Assembly (NCBI RefSeq): GCF_003171515.1
Contig: NC_089393.1
Span: forward strand, 310,001-374,000
Length of the DNA stretch: 64,000 nt
From: Pyrenophora tritici-repentis
Taxonomy: Eukaryota > Ascomycota > Dothideomycetes > Pleosporales > Pleosporaceae
Direction: 5' to 3'
The notes beneath the pieces were generated by a model. The model did no database searches. It was given only the letters and a program-made list of their open reading frames with translations, and was not told the origin of the DNA. Both the position numbers and the translations under genes were made by a program. This document shows, piece after piece, positions 54,089 to 64,000 of this stretch. Numbering within the stretch: position 1 is the stretch's first letter; each line of letters opens with the position of its first letter.

Positions 54089-57000
54089 CTCGGCGGCAAC
54101 AGAGTTACGTTTGCGACAAGGGAAGATTTGACGACGATGGAGGTCAATTAGGAAGGATCGTACGGCAAAACCACATCACTGCTCGTCGACCAACGGCCTT
54201 GTCAAGAATCAACCGTCATCGCTCGTCAACGAGCATCCTTACTTTTCTTGCAAGCAATGTATCGCTCATCGACAAGAAGGCTGTCTTTTTGTATATAGTG
54301 GATAATATTTAATACGGGGAGGGGCAGGGGAAGTAATAATTTGAAGTGGCTTTTTCTCAGACTTCATAACACTACTTTTCTTTCCTGTCAAGAGCATAAG
54401 AATGGAAATATAGCACAATATTAGAAAGAGAAGTTTCGGGTAATAAAATATGGGGGCAAAGCAACAGACATGAGCAAAAGAAGTGGTTATCCGTAAAACT
54501 GAGGTTGTTCTCATTTCGACTCGGCTATACATGAAACATGATGTAAGCCCGAACATGCAAGACATCAACCATACCTAGTACCCACCCATGCCCTCCCCGA
54601 ACCCGGCAAAAACACGTGAGCAGCAGAAAAAGAACCTCGCTTACAACTCCACAGCCCAGACCTACGTATACAATATACCTCAAACAGACACCCACATTAC
54701 CCATCCCACTCCCCGAATCCCCATCTTCCACCCCCTCCCCTCCCTCCAACCCACATGCCCACCTGCCTACCTACGGTACCTCCCTCCCTCCTTCCCTCCC
54801 CCGCCCTCGCTTACAACCCCTCCACCACCCCAACCCCAACCCTGCACCTACCAGGTCAACAAGTTTCAGCCCTGTAGCACCGCATATGCCACAACATGCC
54901 CAGAGCGGGAAAAAAAGGCCGCAGCGATCACCAAGGGACGGTCCGCGGCGGACTGTAGCCGAGAGGGAGCAAGGAAGACCAACCGAGATCCAGGGTTCTG
55001 GAGCCGATGGGGGACATGGTTGTTGACACGACAGCAAAGTGTGTGAGGGGTAAAGGTAGGGCAGGCAAATATGGTAGTCTGAAATGCTGTATCTATCAAG
55101 TGAGGCTTTTATCGTGTGTTATGAGTTGCAAGAAGACGGTGCTGACATATCATGGGATTTTAAAGCTAGATTTGTTCTTTTTTGATTTTTCGATTCTCGT
55201 GAGCTGAATTGACCTGAACGTGCTCGATCGATCGATCGATGAGTAGCTATGTAGAGAGAGAAGAAGAAAAGATACGAGAGCGCAGCACATGATGAGTGCA
55301 TTGATTGGAAAAGTACAAGTGTGCCGTGGGAGGGTCGGAAGCCAGGTTGTGTGGGCGAGGTGAGGTGTCAGGTGGCCAGAAAAGATTAAGGTTTTTTAAG
55401 CGAGAGGAACAAAACGTCCATGTGACTAGATAACCGTCTTACTGCCTTTTTTTTCTATTTTCCGCCATGTCAGAAGCGGTGGTCGAGACGCTAGAGTACT
55501 GCGGTGAGATACGCGGTGGGAAGTTATGCGAGGCGGCACGAGCCGTAGTTTCTCATCTTTGCCCCCGTCTTTCTCTTTCCGCAACTTTAACTTGCTGCAG
55601 CAGCAGTAGTGTCTTGATCCTAGGCTAGGGTTGTGATACCACACCTATTTGCTTCCATGGCCTTTGTTGCTATGCATGGATATGTGTGTAGGTACGAACG
55701 GACGGACTGGTGTTGTCTAACATGAGAAAGAGATCTAGATCACAAACCGAACATGTCAATGACGATTAGGAGAACAATATGTCTCTATTAATGCGAAACA
55801 TGGATATTCCGCGGGAGCGACGGCGGCCACATCAGCCGCAGGCTGTCTATTCGGCTAAAGATGAGAGGAAGAGAAAAATGACCGAATAAGTGCATGCTAC
55901 TTTGGCCCCTTGAACCATGCAGCAAGTTCCGAGATTCGTCTTCGTTGCAGATATAAGGGTTACTGGGTTGATATGCATGTCTCATGTAAGTAAAACACTT
56001 CGGCAGCAACGCTATGGCGACGACATGTCCGGCATTAGAAAGACGTGCATCGTAGAAGCTTTCTTGATCTGATGATCGTCTCTGGAGAGGTAGGTTCGGC
56101 GAGAATAGGGCGTGGTGGCTGGCTGGCTGTACTGGCAGTTGAGCGGGTGTAATGACAGATACGCACGTGTAGTCCATTGCGCAATGCGAAAGTCTTTGAA
56201 GTAAAGATGGAGAAAAGAAGAAGAAGAAAGTAAGAAATCAAGATGTAGCCAGCGACTACTGTCATGTTTACATGAGTTGCATAATGAAAATAGGAGTGAA
56301 CTTACCATACTTCACATTGACTTCATCCAACACCCACAACCCTACCCGCCCACATCACTCCGCCCCCGATCCTGACACCTGACAAAATCCACCACATGAC
56401 AACGCCTCACCCTCGCTTCCCCACCTCCTCCCACGTCACAAGTCCCACGTAACACGCACTGCAAAAACGCCAACCCAACCCCCAACACGCACACACAAAA
56501 ACCCACCATCCACAAGCGCCCTACTAACTAAATCCTCCTGTCCAACCCGTATTCGCTTTCAGCAGCATGGTGCTACGACATGGGGGCGAAGCCCGTTGTA
56601 CAACAGCGCGGTTGGGCGTAAGGAACCCTCAATAGCCCACCTAGCCTTACATCCAAGGCCCAGCAGCAAGCAGCGCGCCTATAACGGGCGGCAGTGCAAA
56701 GGCAAGGGGTGTCCCTCCGAAAGAAAACGTTCAAAGAAAAAACAAAACAAAGACAGAAAACGGGATGATGTAAGACAAACGACGTCAACGCTCCTTCGTT
56801 TTTTTCTTTCTCGAAGCCCTCCCCCGCGGACAGACAGATGCATGTTCCAGATCATCGACGTATAGGCATTTGCGGGGTGAGATGGCACTACCGTAGAGCC
56901 GAACGAAGCTTTCCGCGTAGATCGGGCGTTTAGATGGACGACGAGACAGAAAAGGCTTGTCTGTGCATCGATTGACGACGATTGTGTGTCCAGCCAGTGA

Positions 57001-58020
57001 GACATGCATCGTCATGATTTTTTGTGGGAACCAACATTGTGCAACGAGCGCGGCAATTGGGGAAGGGGGGATGTCAGCAGCGGACCCGCTTTTCCCCGTG
57101 AAGTGAACGTGAGCGTAAGACGAGCTGACGTGCAACTCGTCGATCAATCTCGTGAAGAAAGGAAACAAGGTAAGTAAGTCGAGCAAGACAGATGTCAAGG
57201 AGCGGGAGGAACGTTTGTCTTTGGCTACATGTTTTGATTGAGTTGTGTACTTTGTCTCTCGGGCTGCAGTTCCCTCGAGAACACATACGCCAAGATGGGC
57301 TAAGCTATACTACGTAACCAACACCAACCACCCTTCCTTCCCTTCCTAGGTCTAGTTGTGTTACCCACTACCACCCCCCATCCATTAGAACTTAGCAATA
57401 TGTTTAATTGAAACATGTCCTAGGAAACTTAATTCCATCCCAATGCAACCCCACCAGAAAAAGGGGTGGCACAGACCCGCGACTGCGCTTGCCTCCTCGA
57501 GTCCCAGACAAGGACGAGTAAAGGTATAGCCGCCGAAAACCAGACAAGATTGCATATCTCTTGTGGTTATTTGAACAAAATGAAATATAATGAAAGTGAG
57601 ACTAGGGCTGAAGAGCCACCGCTGCATAAACAATTGCATGATGAAATGATGATGCTCGCTTTTTGCCTGATGCAGAAACTCGGCATCACTGATATTCCAA
57701 ACCGCCGCCCCAACACCGAAAGAATCCCACTTAAGGGAAGAACAGTAGAGCCAGACTACCATACTGCACAGAATGAGGGAAATATTGCTCTAATAATCGT
57801 TACAGACAAAGGAAATTCGTAACTCTGTGATGAGTGTTGGTCGTGGCTCCAATAAAGGACCGGTATCTTTTGTCATACAGTCGTACTTTCGTAGAACACA
57901 AAGTGTAATAAGATAAGGGTACAAGGTCGTGCGCGACGACGATGGGGGTATTACTCGCACGCAATTATCGACAGGGCTAAAAAAAAAGGGAAGGGTTATC
58001 CAGCAGACCGCGTAATGAGA
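54089..58020. other. Long gene-poor region, nothing supported
   Basis: Nearly 4 kb without a supportable gene. It contains a proline-rich ORF in several frames at 54588-55046, a (CGAT)n run at 55224-55240 and a C-rich stretch at 56320-56540. A plus-strand ORF at 57466-57822 opens with GTG and has no family features. Promoters of flanking genes or a non-coding RNA could lie here, but I cannot show it. Confidence 0.4.
55224..55240. repeat. (CGAT)n short tandem repeat
   Basis: About four CGAT units in tandem (CGATCGATCGATCGAT). Trivial simple repeat. Confidence 0.8.
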
Positions 58021-59654
58021 TTAGCGGCTAGCCCGAAGACCCGAAGAGCGGCCGAGGAAAGATCCAGGGAACCGGAGGTCGCTAAGATACTTGAAGAAGG
58101 CACGCTTACGCGACGGCGTTCTCGGTAGTAGTGCGGCGGCTTGCTGCATGGGACCGACAATGTCTTCATCACCGAGGTTGGGGAATTTGCCCTCGCTCTT
58201 TGCGTCGTGGAGCGTGGGCATTTTGGTGAGTGGGCCCGGTTCTGTGGGTGAACATGGTGCGAGCGTTTGGCCAATGGCCGCAGCATGTGATTTGGCCAGA
58301 TCGTGATTCTTCTTCCATTCGGCGTCGATTTCTGCCCACTTTTGCTCGGTGAGACGGTAGTGTCTGGATGTCACTCCATAGTGCTCAGCAGTTCGCACCT
58401 GGTGCTTTGCATAATTGTGGCGCGCTTGCGCCCATTCTGCAAGGTGCTCTTCAATAGAGGCTGACGTACACACTTCGGGCAGATATGGTTCTGGGAGAAT
58501 GGTGAAGTTGGCGTGACCCAATGCAATGGCCCATTTGTCCTCGGGATCTGCGAGCATTAGAGGAGGAATGTCTGCAGAAGGCACAGCATATCCGATGTTG
58601 GACCTTTTGATAGACGAACATGATGGCCTGGAAGAGAGAGGTGGTGTTGGATATGTGCGCATCGGCGGTGTTCCAGCTGGAGTTGGGCCCAATGATCGCG
58701 TGGCATCGGCGACGGCTGGTGACTGCAGAGGCGACGACGTTGGGAAGTCGTTGTTGCGGCTGTTCACCAGCAGTGGTGGAAGCAATGGGGTAGTGGCATA
58801 TCGCTCCCTGTCCACCTCCTCAGGGTCGATCTCCATAGCATTGGCCCTGCCGACGTCAATAGCCATGGGTGTAGGCAAGTCCTCGCTCGATTGTTCGCGG
58901 CTCACCAAGCCGGGCGTGGAAGTCGGTGACATGGACTCTTCAGGGAGATCGATGGTCGAGACGTGGTGAAGAGAACCAGCAAGCGACGAGGACCGCGTAG
59001 ACGGGACTCGTGAAGGCGTGGCACTGCGCGATGCCCTGCTGAGGGTGGAGCTGCGGTCGCGGACTCTGCGTGACAAGGATGGGAAGCGTCTCTCAAGCTT
59101 GCTGGTGATGCTGTGTGCGGATGCTTCTAGCGACCGTCGTCGCTTGGCCATTCGTAGTTCCGAGCCGCAAGTGGTGAAGTACTCGTCCTGAGGCTCGTAG
59201 GCTCTGGAGATCCTGCAGTCTTGAGCATGGTCAAAAGAGTCTTGGGCATCGCCTGGTGTGCATGAGTATGGTAAACTTCGAGAGTGGGCTATATGTGATA
59301 CTTACAAGAGCAGCGGTATGGATCTTCGCTACCGTAGTCGTACTCGCGCTCCAGGGGCTCCTCAGTCAGCTTGGGCAACTTCCCCGAGCTGTTGGGAGGC
59401 TCAATGGGGTCGTGGATTGGCGGGCTCGAGGAAAGCGACGAGGCGGAACTGGGGAAGCGAAAGTGACCCCGGATATACTGGCTCGGCGTAGGCGGCGTAG
59501 AGCACTCGGACGCAGAGTAAAAACCTGAGTCGGCATTGGAGTAGATTGAACAAGTCGGGTCGTCAGACATGTTGAGTGAACCTTTGGAAGACTTGCGAGC
59601 AGCGACCAACTTGGAGAGGTGGAGCGGCTTATGGTCTTGAGTAGTAGGAGACAT
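58021..59654 (-). CDS. Ser/Pro-rich protein of unknown function
   Basis: Two exons, 59306-59654 and 58021-59252, encode 526 aa; the donor is GTAAGT and the split codon is Cys. A short N-terminal Ser/Pro part (residues 1-115) contains SDDPTCSIYSNADSGFYSAS and leads to EYDYGSEDPYRCSC. Around residues 150-200 is a strongly basic, Ser-rich segment (MAKRRRSLEASAHS, SITSKLERRFPSLSRR) and then a long linker with a PTPAGTPPMR patch. The C-terminal third (about 330-470) is more ordered and helical, with EEHLAEWAQARHNYAKHQVR. It ends SFLGRSSGLRAS. I recognise no named domain. A nuclear or scaffold role is only a guess. Confidence 0.75.
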
Positions 59655-62632
59655 GCCGATGTTGGTCGTCGAGCAGTAGCGTCTCTTTGATTTGGCGGTC
59701 GGGGCGTGACGCGAATTTGGGCGCCGGCATCACCAAGCAGATCAAGGAAGGCAAGGCGCGCAAAGTGCGGCCAGCTCGTCACGATAACGGAAACACTGCT
59801 TTGGGAGTCGAGGCGGTCTCGTGGAGTTGGAGTGCTTGAGAGGACGCCACGAATCCAACCACGTATGTACAGTTCGGCCTGTTTATCCTGCAAAGACGTC
59901 TAGAATGCCAAGTCAGCGCCTGCGAATGGCACCTGGGCCGACGTGGAGCAGCACGTGAGTTTGGTGGACTGGGGTTGGTCGCACTCACCGAGGCAATTGG
60001 GAACTGGCTGTTGGGCAACAGGTTTCGAGTGTGTAAGCGAGAGACAACACAGCAAAGCACAGCGGTAAGGCGTCGAAAGTGGCAGCGGATTGACACGGAT
60101 GGACAAGAAGGACGAAGACGGGGCGTGGTGATGGTGGACCATTTGTCTTGTGGGCAGCAGCGACCGGGAAGTGGCTTTTGCATGCCAAGGGTCAATGAGG
60201 AATAGCTTTCCGGCAGCTGTTGCTCTCCCCCGGTTTAACGACTCACGGTACACAACACCGTGACACTCACAGAAAGCTCAGGGCGCCGTCGCTTCACAAG
60301 GGACCCCCCGCCTAAAACCCGCCGTTTGGACCACCATGCCCGTCCTTGCACGGCATCTCCCTGGATCAACCCAACACTCAACAGGCCCTGGCGACATGTA
60401 GTCGATTTTTCACCTTGCCCAACCTAATTTATGTACCAGGCACACCAAATTATCCTTGCTCGTTCCCACACAGAGCAAACTCTCTTTTGCTCTGGAGACT
60501 ACAGACTGGGAGAAGGCTACAGATTAAGCCATGCAGGAACAGCCGCTGTATTGCCTTGCTGACGAGCTTGATCGTACTGCGCAGAGCATCGTGCCACCAC
60601 CACTACCCTCGTCACTGTGGCGGCCACTTGACAGACTCGTCTATCCGGCAGTGTAAGGCAAAAAAAGAAGATCATGGTTCGCCAGGCCCGGCCCTTCCCC
60701 ATTGCTTCTTCGACCCTTTTTTCCATTGCCGTGTCTCAGTCATGACATCGCCAGGCATATTATAGTCAAGACTTCATCCCAATCCTGCTCCCCGTAGGTA
60801 CTGCCTACATGGTGCCGTCTCACGTCCAGACACCGATTGGCCCACGGAGTATCGAAAACAGGGGGGTGTTGCTAAGAACTGCCTGTTGTGAAAACAAACA
60901 AACACGAAGCCGCTGCCAGAGCCTCACTAGGTTCAAAACACTGACTGATCCATTCTGATCATGTTTCAAACATGAGGCCCCGTTGCCGAGTCAATTCGTC
61001 GACGATCGCATCGTCATGAGACAGTACGAAGCGCCAAATGACCTCGCGCGAGCGGTACCCGTGCTCAGGACGAGGTTGGGGCAGCCTCCCAGCACAGCGA
61101 AAAAAGCCAGCGGGCGCTCTGGCAAATCGGGGAACTTGGTGGAAGTGATTGGCCTTTAGCCCCTGCCGCACTACACTTGTATCCATCTCCCCGGCGCCCA
61201 CCGCGATTTCAGCTGGGCCCGTCTCCTTGTTCGCACGCTTTGGCGGCAAGCCTCACACCGCCAGCGCATCTCCTAGGTAGGCGTTCAGCGGCGTGCTTTT
61301 TTAAGGGTCTGCGGCAGCGTCATGACCACCCGTCCTTCAGCTCAAAATCCCATGACGACAAAAGCTTTTTTGCACCATGGGAATCGCGCGGTTTCATCGC
61401 TGTCGTGCCCTTTGCCTTGGAGCCCAGGAGAAGGAAAAGTCGGTCCTACGCTATGCCTGTTCCGCGCCGGCACGCTGGTGACAGGCTCCTGGGACGGCCA
61501 TCATGACGATTGTCAGCAAAAGCATTCTAGTAGCATCGGTTCCGGTCTCAACTCGGCATAAGTCCCGCTCGCTTCATTATGCCTTCGAAGTATCCTTTTT
61601 CTCGTGATTCTCTTTGGCCAGACCGGACGACACGGACCTGCAGGCGGGCGGGAGAATACCGTTATGCCGCAGCCCACCCACACCACCCACACCACGCGCA
61701 ACGCCTAACGTGCATGAAGCCATCAAGAACAGCCGGTTCAACGAGGTACTCTGGAGCTGATAGCGCTGGAGCAAGAGGAAATTGCGTTCCTGTAAAAACA
61801 ACATATTGCATCTACTTCGCGACCACGTGTCGCCTTCACATTGCGCAACGCACTGCCTCATCCCAGATGAAATGCCGTCATGGAGAAGCGCGCACACTGC
61901 GCAAACATTTCCGCAACAGAGGCAGAGACGGCTCGTTGCAGGATGCCAGTCCAGACCGGTCTGATGGTCGCTTAGTGCTGCTGATCTCTTATGGGCCTGA
62001 CCGGATGGATGAAGGATTCCTTCAACTAACGTGGCAGCGTGTCCACCGATGTGTTGAGCGCCGATGTACCGCGGCTTGGAAGTACTGGGAAGTACATACT
62101 GTACGTGTCTATCGATAGTCGACGTGACGTATTTGTCCATGGAAGCTGGTTCCGGTGCAGCGGCACACAGCCCTGCGCACATACATCATCGCTCATGTAT
62201 GTTTTGCGCAGCTTTGTTTTAATGACATGACGTTTTGGCTCTCCATGTGCCCGGACTACCGAGCTTATTGGAGCAAGTTCTCCAGATGGGATTTGCTTTT
62301 GCTCGCAAAACCCAGACAACCGCAAAGCAAAGCTTGCGAACAGACATTTTTCTTACCTTGCAGCAATTGGTCGATTATTGGTGGATACCCACAGCTCAAC
62401 GGCGTGAAAAAGATGCAAGCGTAGACTAAAGCTGCGAACCTGTGCTCGGCAGACAGCGGCCCCTCATTGACAACCACTTCAAATTCAAAATCTACCCAAT
62501 CGTAGCGTCCCGGACCTCATATCCATAGCACAGTGCGCAATCGATGTCTTCAAAGCGTCGTAATCGCCGATATTCGCGGGGTAGACTGACGAGCTGTTCG
62601 GTACGCGTTCGCATCAATGAAATCTCCTCACA
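59655..62632. other. Gene-poor region upstream of the Ser/Pro-rich gene
   Basis: About 3 kb. Overlapping ORFs around 59779-60253 and 61577-62182 read conflicting frames and show no domain. It holds the promoter of the Ser/Pro-rich gene and probably the 3' end of PNK1. No RNA gene or repeat was recognised. Confidence 0.4.
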
Positions 62633-64000
62633 TCAAATCCAATACTTGCTCCATAGTCTTCTATACTCAACCGAGCCCTCGAGCTGCTCACCTGGGTTAG
62701 CCATCTTACGTTATAATTCCATTATGTGCCAGAGACCCATATTATGCGCTTACAAGTCCACTCGTCGGTAGTTGGGGTTCGGATTACACGTACCTCAAAG
62801 TCAGCCGTGATGATGTCTGCAAAGCCCTCGGCGGATTTAGGTTCACGGTATCTCGAAGCGAAGCCACTGAATGCAATATGTGGCAAGATAGTGCGAGATT
62901 CCCGGTTCGACTGTGGAAATTAACGTCAGCATGGGAGCTTCTCCGTATGGTAATAATTGGGTTTGAAGCAGCCCGACGTTCCGTGCATTCAACTGCCCTA
63001 TCGGGCCAATAGTGTAACCGTCTAGATTCTGAGCAATCGCCAAGCAGCGGCTGCCGCACGGTATCTAAACTCTTTACTTGGCGCAGCAAACTTACTTCGG
63101 GCCCGATGTTCAACGCACGAAATGCATCATTATGCTCGCACAGCTTAGGTGGCGCAGTAAAGAGCACGCACCGTATCGGTACGTTCAGCTTCTGCGCTAA
63201 TGTAATCCACACGGCTCGTGTATCTGGATCGGCATTTGTATTGTCTTGGTCCGTCAGCCTTGTATGCGGACTTGATTGGGGTCCCGAATATACATACCGA
63301 TGACTGCACTGGTACCCTCTTGTAGGAATGCAGTAGCTGCTTTTACGCACTTTTCGCGCTGTCTCAATGTGTTACTCAAAGTATTCGGAAGTCGCACAAC
63401 ACGTGCGGAGGGCTGTGTCAGCAACTTACAGTTTTCAGAGTGTCCTGATTCACGCGGGCGTAGCCAAATGGCTGCAGATGTTTCCAGTAGAAGGATGATT
63501 TCCCTGCACCTGGACAGCCACAGAACAGGACGATCTCGGGGGTTGCCGGTTTCGTGAAGACTAAAACTAAAGTTAGTCTGATGTGGTTGAGCAACGTCTG
63601 CGTGGTCATATTATTGAACGTACTTGCAGATTTTGGCTGTTCAGCACGCTCTTCCATGTAAGCGGTTGGCTCAAACGCTCTTACGAATGACCTGGGCTCC
63701 TCATGGCGGAAATACTCCTCTGGCGTATGGAAGGGTATGCCGACATTAGCTGCAAAGTCTCTAGTTAAACTTAGCATATCCCATACTCTGCAATACGTGA
63801 ATCGGGACCGCCACTAACCTGTCACTACACGAGTGATCCTTTGCAGCACTGCCAGCCACCACTGCTTCGCGCCCACCGGCATCCCCAACAAATACCGAGT
63901 TTTCTAGGTCGACCGCGTCTGCATGCTCAACATCATAGTCTTCCAATAACTCTTGCCACATTCCCGTTCTGGGTTTTCTATACTGGTCTCGGCTTGTTGC
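62633..64000 (-). CDS. pnk1: Polynucleotide kinase 3'-phosphatase (PNK1), 5' end missing
   Basis: Minus strand; the gene enters from beyond 64000, so the N terminus and the HAD DxDGT motif are missing. Seven visible exons, 63819-64000, 63624-63760, 63430-63560, 63298-63358, 63096-63244, 62790-62910 and 62633-62691, give 279 residues. The last part of the phosphatase domain (YRKPRTGMWQELL, VFVGDAGGRE, HSCSDRDFAANVGIPFHTPEE) is followed by the kinase P-loop FCGCPGAGKSSF, DNTNADPDTRAVW and a C terminus GSVEYRRLWSKYWI. The enzyme repairs DNA ends by phosphorylating 5'-OH and removing 3'-phosphate. The exon 5-6 intron (185 bp) is long and might hide a small exon. The last donor is read as GTGTAA to keep the frame. 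Confidence 0.85.

Noticed and set aside
54588..55046. Proline-rich ORFs in two overlapping frames
   Set aside because: Both come from a C-rich low-complexity stretch, with no start context or domain.
57466..57822. 118-aa plus-strand ORF
   Set aside because: Opens with GTG, has no ATG near the start and no family features.
61577..62182. 201-aa minus-strand ORF
   Set aside because: Composition erratic, very Cys/His-rich, with conflicting ORFs on the other strand; no domain.

Overview
The window is nuclear DNA of a filamentous ascomycete. Genes are dense and mostly split by introns of about 50-65 bp with GTRNGT-type donors and CTAAC-like branch sites. There are no operons, and several families are fungus-specific (Shugoshin/DASH mitotic genes, Sur7/PalI, Bud6, LPxELRxxIYE proteins, fungal NucA/NucB nucleases). 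Gene content and small secreted proteins suggest a Dothideomycete, probably Pleosporales; that placement is inference. All exon models were built by hand from splice sites and frame continuity.

Layout. 1-9.5 kb: Tctex-type dynein light chain, a CYS-3/MetR-like bZIP regulator, the kinetochore protein CHL4/CENP-N, an unknown protein and a SUR7/PalI membrane protein. 10.7-12.8 kb: a single-pass membrane protein with a long disordered tail, followed by a 3.7-kb gene-poor stretch with two copies of a short inverted-repeat element; a third partial copy is at the left window edge. 16.4-22 kb: PP1 inhibitor YPI1, DASH subunit DAD2, shugoshin SGO1 (divergent from DAD2) and a membrane protein with a GC-AG intron. 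22.4-30.6 kb is an accessory-looking block: three relatives of the LPxELRxxIYE family (one intact, one truncated, one pseudogene), small secreted proteins, a NucA/NucB nuclease, an alpha/beta hydrolase and a frameshifted secreted ORF. 30.8-52.4 kb is mostly housekeeping: an inositol/sugar MFS transporter, ataxin-2/PBP1, BUD6, a Pro-rich protein with an apparent frameshift, LST8, an FMN alpha-hydroxy-acid oxidase, a PP2C phosphatase and a peroxisomal acyl-CoA oxidase with an apparent frameshift. 52.7-54.1 kb: an EthD-like protein and a six-cysteine secreted protein. 54.1-58 kb and 59.7-62.6 kb have no gene I can support. A Ser/Pro-rich protein lies between them, and a polynucleotide kinase/phosphatase (PNK1) runs off the right edge.

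Themes. Three chromosome-segregation genes (CHL4, DAD2, SGO1) lie within 17 kb, and their promoters carry ACGCGT (MCB) boxes. The acyl-CoA oxidase promoter has three CCTCGG/CCGAGG boxes, the fatty-acid-response motif of Far regulators. PBP1 and LST8, both tied to TORC1, are close neighbours. Three coding breaks fall in homopolymer runs, so assembly error must be excluded before calling them pseudogenes. No CRISPR, tRNA or rRNA gene was seen.
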